Notes: generated by a model not told the origin, from the letters alone. Counted from the stretch's first letter, positions 17,614 to 27,369 are shown. The stretch is 64,000 bases of DNA from Marinobacter sp. F4206 (GCF_019392195.1 NZ_JAHXKI010000002.1:1612001-1676000), one strand, 5' to 3'. A program made the numbers and translations.

Positions 17614-17841
17614 TCATTTGCGGACACCGGAGTCACAACATCCGACCCCTTGCTGGATGGGCGGGCACGCAACGGTGCCGAACGAGCAGAACACACAACA
17701 GTCGCCCTCTTTTGGCTTCAACAATGCCTTGCACGCCTCACACTCGTAAAAATACTGGCAAGCATTGGTCGGCATCACTTCCATTTTTTGATGGCCGCAC
17801 TCGGGACACGTGATGGTGGATTCCAGAATGACCTCTGCCAT
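17614..17841 (-). CDS. GDCCVxC-domain cysteine-rich small protein
   Basis: 75 residues with eleven cysteines: CPEC near 12-15, CxxC (CEAC) near 34-37, GDCCVFC near 47-52, then single and paired cysteines (VACPP, GCCDSG). GDCCVxC defines a small family annotated as '(seleno)protein', because some members have selenocysteine in this motif; this copy uses cysteine. It may bind zinc or a soft metal, or act in thiol redox chemistry, but the role is not established. GAGG precedes the ATG at 17841. Confidence 0.8.
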   Translation of the reverse strand: MAEVILESTITCPECGHQKMEVMPTNACQYFYECEACKALLKPKEGDCCVFCSFGTVACPPIQQGVGCCDSGVRK

Positions 17842-18027
17842 GGTTGCCTCCTTGGGCCCGGTTGTCTCCGCAAACGATGACTGATTAAAAGACCATCGGG
17901 TTCACTGGATAATAGTTCAGAAACTCTCTTCCCTCTCCTTCTGTTTCCAGCGGCAGAGCCGGCATGGCATGAACTGAACCGTGGCTTTGGTTAAACTGTC
18001 GGCTCACTTCCTACAGCGGCAGCAGCT

Positions 18028-18504
18028 ATGTCCCTTTTTCCCGCAGACGATGGCGAGAATGATCTGATGACCTCGCGGACCGATCCCGAGAGCCCCTTTG
18101 GAACCTATGCCCCTTTCGGTTTTCAACTGGAAGGCAAGGCATGGCCCACCGTGGAACATTACTTCCAGGGCATGAAGTTCACCGACGAGGATCGGCAGGA
18201 ACAGGTCAGGACCGCCGCCACTCCGGAGCAGGCCCGGAAAATCGGCCGCAAACGCCACAAAAGCTTCCGGCGCGACTGGAAGCAGGTACGTGAAACCATT
18301 ATGACCCGCGGCGTCTACATGCGCAGCCGCACCCACACCGAACTGGCCGAGGCCCTGCTGGCAACCGGCGACCAGAAGATCGTGGAGAACAGCAACTTTG
18401 ACTATTTCTGGGGCTGGGGTCGGGACCGGCGGGGAGAGAACCGCTACGGCCGGGTGCTGATGAACGTTCGAGCCAAGCTCCGGGAAGAACAGGCTGGGGC
18501 GTAG
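18028..18504 (+). CDS. NADAR family N-glycosidase (YbiA-like)
   Basis: 158 residues. The NADAR signatures are visible: TYAPFGFQLEGKAWPTVEHYFQGMKF near the N-terminus, and the C-terminal block IVENSNFDYFWGWGRDRRG with NRYGRVLMNVR. YbiA-type members hydrolyse the N-glycosidic bond of early riboflavin intermediates, and other NADAR proteins act on ADP-ribose. The exact reaction here is uncertain. An alternative start at ATG 18067 would remove 13 residues. The gene stands alone. Confidence 0.85.
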   Translation: MSLFPADDGENDLMTSRTDPESPFGTYAPFGFQLEGKAWPTVEHYFQGMKFTDEDRQEQVRTAATPEQARKIGRKRHKSFRRDWKQVRETIMTRGVYMRSRTHTELAEALLATGDQKIVENSNFDYFWGWGRDRRGENRYGRVLMNVRAKLREEQAGA

Positions 18505-18648
18505 CTGACGCTGGGGCCAGCACTTCAATGGCCCCGAAATAACGCATCAGGCATTCGGCTGCACTGTTCTGGCGCCACCGCGCCCATTTTATCAACGACG
18601 ATTGGCTCATCCCGAGCGCGTCACACTTCATTGTTTTTAAGACATTAT

Positions 18649-18667
18649 TTGCACAATTTGTGCACAA
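18649..18667. promoter_or_regulatory. Candidate operator upstream of the glucosylglycerol genes
   Basis: TTGCACAA at 18649-18656 is followed at once by the perfect 10-base palindrome TTGTGCACAA at 18658-18667, about 105 bases before the synthase start. The tandem half-sites suggest a repressor or activator site, but no regulator gene is adjacent. Confidence 0.3.
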
Positions 18668-18771
18668 CAACCGCACCCGCAGGCCAAAGCCCGGTACAAA
18701 ACCTGCAAGTACGACTGTCAGGGTCCTCAGGTTCAGGACTAACGGAAATACTCAGACAGGAGTGCACTATT

Positions 18772-21045
18772 ATGCTGCTCGCCACCGATCTGGACGGTAC
18801 CTTTCTCGCCGGCGATCCGGAAAATCGCCTCAGGCTCTACCAGCTGATCGCGGCCCACCCGGAAATTCAGCTGGTCTTTGTGACCGGTCGGGGGCTGGAA
18901 TCGGTATTGCCCTTGCTCTCTGACCCGACCATTCCGGAACCCGATTACATCATCTGCGACGTTGGCTGCACCGTGGTGCGCGGCGACTCCCAACAGGCAA
19001 TACAGCCGGTACAGGGCGAAATCGACGAGCTATGGCCCGGTGAACAGCTGGTCGAAGCGGCCCTGGCGCCCTTCGAGGGCCTGCAGCGTCAGGAGGTGCC
19101 CCAGGAACGGCGCGTGTCCTACTTCTGCGACAGCACCGCAGCGAGCGACGAGCTTCGTGCCCATGCGGAAACCCTGTCCTGCGATGTGCTGTTCTCCGGG
19201 GGCAAGTACCTCGACATCCTGCCCAAGGGCGTCAACAAGGGCAGCACTCTGAGCCGGCTGGTCGAGCATCTGGGTGCCGATCCGGAAACGGTTCTGGTCG
19301 CCGGCGACACCCTTAACGATCTGTCGATGTACGAACAGAGTTTCAAAGGCGTGTGTGTCGGTGACTCCGAAAGCGGCCTGCTGGAGGCCACCGAGCATCA
19401 GGCACGGGTGTTCCACGCGGATGCCACCGGCTGTGGCGGCATACTCGAGGCCTTCGAACATTTCGGTTTCCTGGGTCATGCGGGGATTGATGCCGAGATC
19501 CCGGACACCATGCGCGCGGGCAAATCGGACCTGGTCATTGTTTACCATCGGCTGCCCTATGAAGAGGTGGTCGAGAATGGCGAACTGATCCGGCGCCGGC
19601 CGAGATCGCCAAACGGCATCATCCCCACGCTGCTGAGCTTCTTCGCCGGGGGCAAGGCAGGCTCCTGGGTCGCCTGGTCCATTGACGATCCGGACCTCGG
19701 TCCATTCCAGACCCACACCGAAGTGGACACCGGCCGCTACGAAAAACTGGTGGCCGCCCGGGTGCCGTTGACCGCGGAAGACGTCGACATCTTCTACAAA
19801 CGGTTTTCCAAGGAGGCCTTCTGGCCCACCCTGCACACCTTCTGGGAACGGGCCACCTTCCGGGACGATCACTGGCAGGTCTTCCTCAAGGTCAACAAGC
19901 TCTTTGCCGAACGCACCGCCGAGGAGGCCGCGCAAAACGCCGTGGTCTGGATTCACGATTACAATCTGTGGATGGTGCCCGCCTTCCTGCGCGAACTGCG
20001 CCCGGACGTGACCATCGCCTTTTTCCACCACACCTACTTCCCGTCTGCCGATGTCTTCAACGTGCTGCCCTGGCGTCGGGAAATCATCGGCAGCCTGCTG
20101 CAGTGCGACCACATCGGGTTCCATATTCCCCGGCAGGCCGAGAACTTCGTCGATGTGGCTCGGGGCGTCACGCCACTGGAGGTCACGGAGAAGGCAGGCT
20201 GTGCGCCACGCTTCTTGACCTACGGCTGTGCCGTGGGCCTGGACGAGATGAGCGTCGAGATTACCGTGAACGACCGCAAGATCGGCCTCGGGGCCCATCC
20301 GGTCGGGCTTGACTTGAGCCGGGTTCGCAACGCGTTGGCCGATGCCGACGTCCAGGCCCGCATGGAGACCCTCCGGGAGGAGTTGACCGATATCCGGCTG
20401 ATCCTGTCCGTGGAACGGCTCGATTTCACCAAGGGCATCCTGGAAAAGCTGCATGCGTACGAGCGAATGCTCACCGAGCACCCCGAACTGGCGACCAAAG
20501 TCACCCTGATGATGGTGTGCGTACCCGCTGCCAAGGGGATGACCATATACGAGGAACTGCTGTCCCAGATCGAACAGACCGTGGGCCGCATCAATGGCCA
20601 ATTTGCCCAGGTGGGCTGGACCCCGGTGCAGTTCTTCTTCCGGGCCCTGCCGTTCGAGGAACTGGTGGCCTATTACACCATGGCGGATGTGATGTGGATT
20701 ACCCCGCTGCGGGACGGCCTGAACCTGGTGGCCAAGGAATACATCGCCACCCAGGGGCTCACCAAGGGCTGCGGCGTGCTGGTGCTCTCCGAGTTTGCCG
20801 GGGCCGCGGCCGAGCTCCGCGGGGCCATTCTGGCCAACCCCCACCACCCCCAGGACCTGGCGGATACCTGCTACTACGCCCTGGCCATGAGTCCGGGCGA
20901 AGCCAGGAACCGGTTGAGCGAGGCCTTCGAGGCGGTGTGCCGCTACGATATCGAATACTGGGGCCAGGAATTTATCGACGCGGTGGAACAGCGACGCATC
21001 AGCAAGCTGAAGAAAGTCGTTCCGCTGGGCCAGAGCGCGGCCTGA
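18772..21045 (+). CDS. Bifunctional glucosylglycerol-phosphate synthase/phosphatase (GgpPS type)
   Basis: 757 residues from the ATG at 18772, which AGGAG precedes; the longer frame to 18631 has no support. The first ~245 residues are a HAD-IIB phosphatase: DLDGT near 6-10, [15 protein letters not shown] and [10 protein letters not shown]. The rest is a GT20 glycosyltransferase: [39 protein letters not shown] and [18 protein letters not shown], rather than the RLDYIKG of trehalose synthases, and the N-terminal HAD fusion mark the GgpPS type. The product, glucosylglycerol, is a compatible solute for salt stress. It is followed 37 bases later by a GH13_18 phosphorylase. Confidence 0.85.
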   Translation: MLLATDLDGTFLAGDPENRLRLYQLIAAHPEIQLVFVTGRGLESVLPLLSDPTIPEPDYIICDVGCTVVRGDSQQAIQPVQGEIDELWPGEQLVEAALAPFEGLQRQEVPQERRVSYFCDSTAASDELRAHAETLSCDVLFSGGKYLDILPKGVNKGSTLSRLVEHLGADPETVLVAGDTLNDLSMYEQSFKGVCVGDSESGLLEATEHQARVFHADATGCGGILEAFEHFGFLGHAGIDAEIPDTMRAGKSDLVIVYHRLPYEEVVENGELIRRRPRSPNGIIPTLLSFFAGGKAGSWVAWSIDDPDLGPFQTHTEVDTGRYEKLVAARVPLTAEDVDIFYKRFSKEAFWPTLHTFWERATFRDDHWQVFLKVNKLFAERTAEEAAQNAVVWIHDYNLWMVPAFLRELRPDVTIAFFHHTYFPSADVFNVLPWRREIIGSLLQCDHIGFHIPRQAENFVDVARGVTPLEVTEKAGCAPRFLTYGCAVGLDEMSVEITVNDRKIGLGAHPVGLDLSRVRNALADADVQARMETLREELTDIRLILSVERLDFTKGILEKLHAYERMLTEHPELATKVTLMMVCVPAAKGMTIYEELLSQIEQTVGRINGQFAQVGWTPVQFFFRALPFEELVAYYTMADVMWITPLRDGLNLVAKEYIATQGLTKGCGVLVLSEFAGAAAELRGAILANPHHPQDLADTCYYALAMSPGEARNRLSEAFEAVCRYDIEYWGQEFIDAVEQRRISKLKKVVPLGQSAA

Positions 21046-21082
21046 TCAACCACCCCGGAATACACAGCCCAGGAGCCAAACC

Positions 21083-22525
21083 ATGCTGCTCAAAAATAAA
21101 GTGCAGCTGATCTGCTATCCGGACCGGATTGGCAAGGATCTGAAAGACCTCCACACCGTGGTGGAGAAATACCTCCCGGAGGCGATCGGCGGGCTGCACA
21201 TCCTGCCCTTTTTCCCGTCCAACGCCGACGGCGGTTTCTCGCCGCTGACCCACAAGGAGGTGGACCCGGCCTTCGGCACCTGGGACGACATCGAAGCGTT
21301 CACGCAGAAGTACGACCTGTGCGTGGACCTGACCGTGAACCACATTTCCGACGAGTCCCCCGAGTTCCGGGATTTTATCGCCAAGGGCTTCGATTCCGAG
21401 TACGCGGAGCTGTTTGTGCACGTGGACAAATTCGGCGAGATCTCTCCGGACGACCTGGCCCGAATCCACATCCGAAAGGAGAAGGAACCCTTCCGGGAAG
21501 TCACCCTCGCCGATGGCACCCAAACCCGGGTATGGTGCACCTTCACGGAACAGCAGATTGACCTGAATTACGACGCCGACCTGGCCTACACCCTGATGGA
21601 AAGCTACATCGGCTTTCTCACCTCCAAGGGTGTGAACCTGCTCCGGCTGGACGCCTTCGGCTACACCACCAAGCGCATCGGCACCAGTTGTTTCCTGGTC
21701 GAGCCCGAGGTGTACCGGATCCTCGACTGGATCAACGAAGTAGCCCTGAAACACGGCGCCGAGTGCCTGCCGGAGGTGCACGACCACACCAGTTACCAGT
21801 ACGCCATCGGCCGGCGCAACATGCACCCCTACGGCTTTGCCCTGCCGCCGCTCCTGCTTTACTCGCTGCTGGACGCCAACAGTGTGTACCTGAAGAACTG
21901 GCTGCGCATGTGCCCGCGCAACATGGTGACGGTGCTGGATACCCACGATGGCATCTGCATACCGGATGTGGAGGGGGTGCTGCCGGACGAGAAGATCAAG
22001 GTCCTGATCGACAACATCGACGCCCGCAGCGCCGACCCGATCATGCGCCGCTCGGCCGCCAACATCCACAGCGTGGGGGCCATTTACCAGCTCACCTGCA
22101 CCTTCTACGACGCCCTGATGCAGAATGACGACGCCTACATTGCCGCCCGGGCCATCCAGTTCTTCACCCCCGGCATCCCGCAGGTGTATTACGTGGGGCT
22201 GCTGGCCGGCTGCAACGACCAGGAACTGATGGAACAGACCGGCGAGCTTCGGGACATCAACCGGCACTACTACAGCCTGGAGGAAGTGGACCAGGACATG
22301 CAGAAGCCGGTAGTGCAACGCCTGCTGAGCCTGATGACCTTCCGCAGCAACTACCCGGCCTTTGATGGCCATTTTGAGTTGAACTACTCCAACAACTCCA
22401 GCGTCGCCATGGCCTGGCGCCATGGCGACTATTACTGCCACCTGTTCGTGGACCTGAACTTCAAGACCGTGAAGATTGAATACGTCGACGTGGGCAACGG
22501 GGAGACGAAGCGCCTTGTTTGTTAG
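21083..22525 (+). CDS. GH13_18 phosphorylase, probably glucosylglycerol phosphorylase
   Basis: 480 residues, typical for the sucrose-phosphorylase subfamily GH13_18. Catalytic elements are visible: the nucleophile in LLRLDAFGYTTKRIG, the acid/base in ECLPEVHDH and the transition-state Asp in LDTHDG. GH13_18 includes sucrose, glucosylglycerate and glucosylglycerol phosphorylases; the last was characterised from Marinobacter adhaerens. Position directly behind GgpPS in the same operon supports 2-O-alpha-glucosylglycerol plus phosphate giving glucose-1-phosphate and glycerol. This would recycle the osmolyte after salt downshift. Sucrose as substrate cannot be excluded from sequence. GGAG precedes the ATG. 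Confidence 0.85.
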   Translation: MLLKNKVQLICYPDRIGKDLKDLHTVVEKYLPEAIGGLHILPFFPSNADGGFSPLTHKEVDPAFGTWDDIEAFTQKYDLCVDLTVNHISDESPEFRDFIAKGFDSEYAELFVHVDKFGEISPDDLARIHIRKEKEPFREVTLADGTQTRVWCTFTEQQIDLNYDADLAYTLMESYIGFLTSKGVNLLRLDAFGYTTKRIGTSCFLVEPEVYRILDWINEVALKHGAECLPEVHDHTSYQYAIGRRNMHPYGFALPPLLLYSLLDANSVYLKNWLRMCPRNMVTVLDTHDGICIPDVEGVLPDEKIKVLIDNIDARSADPIMRRSAANIHSVGAIYQLTCTFYDALMQNDDAYIAARAIQFFTPGIPQVYYVGLLAGCNDQELMEQTGELRDINRHYYSLEEVDQDMQKPVVQRLLSLMTFRSNYPAFDGHFELNYSNNSSVAMAWRHGDYYCHLFVDLNFKTVKIEYVDVGNGETKRLVC

Positions 22526-22545
22526 GGGCGGGCCAGCGCCCGCCC
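22526..22545. terminator. Bidirectional hairpin terminator
   Basis: GGGCGGGC (22526-22533) and GCCCGCCC (22538-22545) form a perfect 8-base stem with a CAGC loop immediately after the phosphorylase stop and before the convergent gene's stop. No long T tract follows on either strand. Confidence 0.5.
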
Positions 22546-22561
22546 TCTGTCGCTACCGTGA

Positions 22562-23590
22562 TCATTTGCCGGCAACCTGATCGACCGGGAACCACTCGGT
22601 TACCCCCTCGATGCGGCTGCTCTCATCGCCGATGCGTATGGGAATCCGCCAGTCCTTGACCACGCCGGGACGCGTTGGATCCTCAACCGTGTCGGCATAC
22701 GCTGTCCGAGGATCGATCCAGCCATAACTTCGACCCTCCGAGATCCGGGCCCAGCGCGCGTCGGCCTCGCCACTGGTTTCGACGAACGAGGGCGAACCAG
22801 CAGGCGCGGCCCTGGCCCAGGTCGGACTGTGACGGTTGGCTTCGACGCCTTGTGGCGAGAAACGCAGGAAGGGCTCGCCTTGCTCGCCCATCAGCGTCAG
22901 AGGCGCATCGCCACGGTACGACAGAAAAAGCCCCGGTCGGGCACTGCCGGGCATGGCGCGCACCAACGCCTGACCTGACAGGGCACCGACATCCATCACC
23001 TGTGCCTCGAAGATGCCGGTCGCAGTGGGCACATACTCGAAGCGACCGGAAATCGCACTTTCGGTGTCGCCCAGTCGCACCGGCACCGACCATTGGCCAA
23101 CGGGTGCGCGCTCACCGGCATCAACCACCTGATGGGGCAGATCGATCCCGTCCGTACGCAGCCTCAGGTCGAACCAGCCCCAGTTCGGTGTGGCTTCAAC
23201 CACCGTCCAGCGTGAATCGCCGGAGGCATCCGCCGGAATCGCACCGGGCGCCATCAGGGTGTTGGTGCGGTGGAACGCCGCTGTGCCCAGATCCCCCTTG
23301 GTATGGTCCGGACCAATGCGCAGGAAATTCCGGCCACTCTCGTCCTCGACGGTCAACGGCTTGCCCGTGGGATTAGCAACCAGCAGCTGGGGTGCCAGGG
23401 TCTTGCGGAGCTGCACCCGCAGTGACGACAGTTCCGGCGGCAGAGGGTCGAGCACCGCCCGCACGGTGCCCTTTTCCTCATCCGAGCCACCGCCGTGGCC
23501 GTGGGCGGCCGCCGCACAAAGCAGATTGGCGCTGATGAACGCGACAAAAAGCCCCCCCCGAAGGGGGAGGCTGTGATTGGAGCGGCGCAT
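22562..23590 (-). CDS. Secreted protein with two repeated domains, partner of the oxidase-like gene
   Basis: About 342 residues with a signal peptide (GGLFVAFISANLLCAAAAHG) and a His/Gly-rich mature start. The sequence is an internal duplication. Residues ~70-200 and ~220-340 align: LLVANPTGKPLTVEDESGR with LFLSYRGDAPLTLMGEQGE, FLRIGPD with FLRFSPQ, SRWTVVEATPNWGWFDLR with ARWARISEGRSYGWIDPR, and QWSVPVRLGDTESAISG with DWRIPIRIGDESSRIEG. No catalytic motif is evident and I do not recognise the family. Its ATG overlaps or abuts the stop of the upstream oxidase-like gene, so translation is probably coupled and the products likely act together outside the cytoplasm. Confidence 0.75.
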   Translation of the reverse strand: MRRSNHSLPLRGGLFVAFISANLLCAAAAHGHGGGSDEEKGTVRAVLDPLPPELSSLRVQLRKTLAPQLLVANPTGKPLTVEDESGRNFLRIGPDHTKGDLGTAAFHRTNTLMAPGAIPADASGDSRWTVVEATPNWGWFDLRLRTDGIDLPHQVVDAGERAPVGQWSVPVRLGDTESAISGRFEYVPTATGIFEAQVMDVGALSGQALVRAMPGSARPGLFLSYRGDAPLTLMGEQGEPFLRFSPQGVEANRHSPTWARAAPAGSPSFVETSGEADARWARISEGRSYGWIDPRTAYADTVEDPTRPGVVKDWRIPIRIGDESSRIEGVTEWFPVDQVAGK

Positions 23591-23592
23591 CA

Positions 23593-26082
23593 TTAGTTGC
23601 CGGCCAGTGTGGTGAAGTCGATAACCAGACCCTGCAACGCGACTGGCACGCCATCCACGGTTTGCTTGAACACCGAGGCACCGCCTTCGACTGCAACGCC
23701 GGCTTCATTCAACAGCTGCGGGGTGCCGTCCTCAAGCTGGCCGAGCGTGGGTACGGCGCTGATACCGCCCGAGCTCAGATCGAAAAGCGGATCCAGCAGT
23801 GAACCGCCATTGTCGCCACTGCTCAGCAGTCCACCGATCAATCCATCGTCGCTACCTTCGTCTGCTGGCGCCGCTTCGATCTGCTGCACCAGGGGGCCAG
23901 ACGGTTGGCCGGGATCGGCGAGCACGCTCACGGGCGTGGACTCTGACGGTACACGCATGCCGTCGTCTGCCTCGTGGCTGACAAACAGCATGTACTGACC
24001 GGCCGGCAGAACCGCGCGGTTGCTGGTCATCTTGACCGTTACCTTGTCATTGTTGCGATCAATGATCGGCAGCACGACGGTACGCTGGTCGCCGTCGACC
24101 AGATGGGTGGTTGCCTTGCGGCGAATCAGCATGACCTGGTCAATGTCCGACCGGTCGGTACGGATATCGAACTCACCACCATTGGTGAGCAGGGCCACCG
24201 GAGCCTTTTCGATCGTCGGGCGATTGTCACGGGTCGCGTAGGGAGGCGTGTAGATCTCGAAGGATGGGTCACGCCCCGCGTAATCCGCAAACCCCAGCTC
24301 ATCCAGGTTGACGAACGACAGATAGGCGGTGTTGATCGGCGAGTGGCCGCCCACCAGAACCCGTCCGTCCGGCATCAGCACGGCGGTGTTGTGGTAGGTG
24401 CGCTCACGATTTGCCGAGGCCATCGGCTTCCAGGTTTCGGTTTCAAGATCAAAACGCTCGGCCTGGATGATCGCGCCCTCCAGCCCGGTCGCCACCACAC
24501 CGTCCCGGGTGCCGCCGGAGAAAACCATAACGCTGTTGTCGGGCATCATCACGCCCGAACCATACCAGCGCGGCTGGTTGAGCGAACCGGTCAGACGCGA
24601 CTCGTAAGCCATGTCGTCGCCATTGGTGGTCACGGTGTCGATCCGCGACGAGGAGACCGGCAGATAACCGCCCGGGCTGCCGGCCGCGACATAAGTCGGT
24701 ACGCCGCCCGCGGTCAGGAACTCGGACGTGTGATAACCGCCGTTGCTATCGGGGCGCAATGGCAGTTGAATCGAGAAGGTCGAGCCGCGCATGCCTGAAC
24801 CAATGGCCCGCTCTACCGAGCGATCGTCTAGCGGAAGATCGAGCAACTGGCCGATGGCGGCCGTCGGATTGTCCAGGGTCTGCCCCACCAGATCGCCCAG
24901 GAGACTTTGTACCTGGTCCGAGCTCATATTGGTCGGATTGAGGGTGGTGCTCAGCGCTTCCAGGCCCACGTCGTTGAGCCTCAGCGGCAGGCCGGCGTAG
25001 CCCAGATCGGTCCACTGCCTGGTTTCAGGATTGTAGGTGCCGACGATGTTCCACAGCGCCTGGTCATAGGCCTGGCCGAAGGGATTGAACGCCTGGCCAC
25101 CGGCATTGTAGAACACGTGGCCGTTGGGCAGCAGGTGCATGCGCGGGAACAACGGCAGCGAGCGCTGCGCCTCCAGGCCGTTATTGGTCCAGCGGCCATT
25201 GTCGATGTCGTAGGTTTCGGTCTGTACCACGTTGCGGCCGGACTGTATCGGATCCTCCGGGTACACCGGCTTCAGCAGCTTGGTCACCCCGCTGGCCACA
25301 AATACGTCGCTGTTGGCCAGGCTCACCAGACTGGGGTACCAGCGGCCGTACTCCATGTCACCGCTCTGGCTCCAGGTGTTGGTCTCCGGATCGAAGATGC
25401 GTGAAGCCTTCAGGCCCTCCAGCTCCACAACGCCCACCGGCAGGCCATCGATACCGGGCTCGGAATAATAGTCGGTGCCGCCGACCGCCATCATCCGGCC
25501 GTCGGCAAGAAAGACAACGTCGGCACAGAATAACGCCCCGTCGTTGAGGTCGGTGTTATTCGACGTATCGAGCAGACCGTCGGTCAGCGTGGTGCTGTCG
25601 TTGCCGTCAGGATTGGCGCCGCCGTCGAGCGGAGAGGGTTTGACCCAGGTCGGCAGGTCATTCTCGTCCAACCTCATGACCCGCGACTGATCGTTCACCG
25701 AGATCTCACCGAACTGGGCAATGACTGCAAGTTCCGCGTTTTCGGTGCCTTCCAGCGCATTCAGGTAGAGGAAGCGGCCATCACCCAACACGGCAACGGT
25801 GCCGGCCGCCGGCTTGCATTGAAGGGAGCCGTCGGCGTCCACGATGCAGCGGTCGCCGGTCGCAACCTGATCGCCATCCACCTGAATGGTAGGTTCGGCA
25901 AAGGGCTCACTGAAGAAGCCTACCTCGCCCGAGACTGAAGAAGGATAGCCATCGCCAGCACTTTCGCCGTCGCCACCGGTCAGCCCACTGAGTAGGCCAG
26001 CGTGCGCCGGCGTTATCCCCGCGATGGCCAGTGCCATCGCCGACACTAAAGATACTCGCGTGTAGCGTTTTTCTATACGCAT
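23593..26082 (-). CDS. Secreted galactose/glyoxal-oxidase-like copper radical oxidase candidate
   Basis: 829 residues from the ATG at 26082, after AGGAG. Signal peptide MRIEKRYTRVSLVSAMALAI with cleavage near AHAGLL. Kelch-type blades follow (DGRMMAVGGTDYY, NTWSQSGDMEYGRWYPSLVS, DGRVLVGGHSPI) and a C-terminal DUF1929-like beta domain (about 620-730). All residues expected of a Cu-radical site can be matched to the galactose/glyoxal oxidase pattern: Cys in ALFCADVV, Tyr in RWYPS, Tyr-His in RTYHN, and His in KATTHLV. A Cys-Tyr cofactor oxidising an aldehyde or alcohol to give H2O2 is plausible but unproven. Residues ~740-829 form an unusual Gly/Ser/Asp-rich tail. Confidence 0.8.
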   Translation of the reverse strand: MRIEKRYTRVSLVSAMALAIAGITPAHAGLLSGLTGGDGESAGDGYPSSVSGEVGFFSEPFAEPTIQVDGDQVATGDRCIVDADGSLQCKPAAGTVAVLGDGRFLYLNALEGTENAELAVIAQFGEISVNDQSRVMRLDENDLPTWVKPSPLDGGANPDGNDSTTLTDGLLDTSNNTDLNDGALFCADVVFLADGRMMAVGGTDYYSEPGIDGLPVGVVELEGLKASRIFDPETNTWSQSGDMEYGRWYPSLVSLANSDVFVASGVTKLLKPVYPEDPIQSGRNVVQTETYDIDNGRWTNNGLEAQRSLPLFPRMHLLPNGHVFYNAGGQAFNPFGQAYDQALWNIVGTYNPETRQWTDLGYAGLPLRLNDVGLEALSTTLNPTNMSSDQVQSLLGDLVGQTLDNPTAAIGQLLDLPLDDRSVERAIGSGMRGSTFSIQLPLRPDSNGGYHTSEFLTAGGVPTYVAAGSPGGYLPVSSSRIDTVTTNGDDMAYESRLTGSLNQPRWYGSGVMMPDNSVMVFSGGTRDGVVATGLEGAIIQAERFDLETETWKPMASANRERTYHNTAVLMPDGRVLVGGHSPINTAYLSFVNLDELGFADYAGRDPSFEIYTPPYATRDNRPTIEKAPVALLTNGGEFDIRTDRSDIDQVMLIRRKATTHLVDGDQRTVVLPIIDRNNDKVTVKMTSNRAVLPAGQYMLFVSHEADDGMRVPSESTPVSVLADPGQPSGPLVQQIEAAPADEGSDDGLIGGLLSSGDNGGSLLDPLFDLSSGGISAVPTLGQLEDGTPQLLNEAGVAVEGGASVFKQTVDGVPVALQGLVIDFTTLAGN

Positions 26083-26282
26083 GTAACTCTCTCCTGGCAG
26101 GCACCGCCGCAAGTGCGGTCCTGCCTTGTTATTGTATTTTCCGCCCGGTCAAGAAACAGAGCGGCCACAGGGAGTACGCCCCGGGTTCAGAGAAAGTTGC
26201 AGCTGAATTTTCGACCCCCCTTGTCTGTAAAACACACTGCGTTAGGCTGTCCGTACATCCACCGAAAAGGTGAGACAGACTT

Positions 26283-27326
26283 ATGGGATACCTGCCTCCG
26301 CTCGACCCCGACCGCGTTGCCCTGATCGAGAGTCACGGTTTAACGCTCAAACAGCTGGAACCCCTGGGCGTTGAGGTCTACGGCGCCGATGTTCGTTCCG
26401 AACTACCCAAGCCCGTCATTGAGGCTCTGGAAGTCGAAATGGCGAACCGGGGCTTCATCGTCTTCAAGCATCAGACCGACCTCTCACCCGATGAACTGAT
26501 CAACGCCAGCAAATGGTGGGGGGCTCACGAAATCCACTCCACCCACGGAGTCCATCCCGCGACGCCGGGACGAAACCGGCACATCTTCCGTTGTTCCAAC
26601 GACGCCCGCTACGGCATCCTCGGGGTCGGCCCCCAGTGGCACAACGATGGCAGCTTCGAAGCCGCAACCTTCTCCCATTCGGCCTACTACATGGCCCGGG
26701 CGCCAGAGCGGGGCGGCGGCACCCACTTCGCTCATCAGGGCGCGGCCTTTGACGCGCTGCCGGAGGAAAAGCAGGCGTTCTGGCAACGCCTGGTCTCCGT
26801 TAACTCGGCCTCAAGCGTGACGCATCCCGTGGTCCATACCCATCCCGTTTCCGGCCGAAAAAGCGTGTGGCTGCACCTGGGCATGACCGGGGCGGTTCTG
26901 GAGCGGTTACCGGAGGAGGGTCTCTCTATCGAGGATCTGCAGAAGGCGCCGGCGACCGCCGACAAGTTCCGGCTACTGAACGAAGCCGAAATGAAGGAAC
27001 TGTTCAACGACTACAACGACCTGATGAACGAGTCGTTCGAGCGTGGCTATGGTATCCGTTACCACTATGACCACGGCGATCTGCTCTTCATCGATAACTG
27101 GGCCGTCGCCCACAGAGCCGCGCCTGAGGCCCATATGCCGGCTCAAGAGCAAGGGTTGAGAATCATGGATCGTGTCACGATCAAGTCACCACGGGAGTTG
27201 TCGCCTCACTTCGGCCTGCCCACCTACATCAACATGTCCGGCCCCCATCCCTTCAACAAGGATGGCGTTTGGCAGGCCGGGGGTGTGGGATTCCGTTGGA
27301 AGGATGATATACGGCTGCAGAACTGA
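26283..27326 (+). CDS. TauD/TfdA family Fe(II)/2-oxoglutarate dioxygenase
   Basis: 347 residues. The iron-binding facial triad is visible: WHNDGSF gives the His-x-Asp pair near 119-121, and the distal His is in DNWAVAHRA near 278. An arginine downstream (GLRIMDRVTIK) fits the 2-oxoglutarate salt bridge. The overall layout matches TauD/TfdA dioxygenases, which hydroxylate sulfonates, aryloxyacids and similar compounds. The last ~40 residues (YINMSGPHPFNKDGVWQAGG) extend beyond TauD and recall members acting on larger substrates; the substrate is unknown. AAGGTGAG precedes the ATG. It stands alone. Confidence 0.87.
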   Translation: MGYLPPLDPDRVALIESHGLTLKQLEPLGVEVYGADVRSELPKPVIEALEVEMANRGFIVFKHQTDLSPDELINASKWWGAHEIHSTHGVHPATPGRNRHIFRCSNDARYGILGVGPQWHNDGSFEAATFSHSAYYMARAPERGGGTHFAHQGAAFDALPEEKQAFWQRLVSVNSASSVTHPVVHTHPVSGRKSVWLHLGMTGAVLERLPEEGLSIEDLQKAPATADKFRLLNEAEMKELFNDYNDLMNESFERGYGIRYHYDHGDLLFIDNWAVAHRAAPEAHMPAQEQGLRIMDRVTIKSPRELSPHFGLPTYINMSGPHPFNKDGVWQAGGVGFRWKDDIRLQN

Positions 27327-27369
27327 GCAACGAGCGTGCCCGCCTAACGCGGCGGGCCAACCCACCACC

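Noticed and set aside
19030..22441. Two long antisense frames (605 and 480 codons) opposite the glucosylglycerol genes
   Set aside because: Both lie wholly opposite conserved enzymes with visible catalytic motifs; their translations show no recognisable domain.
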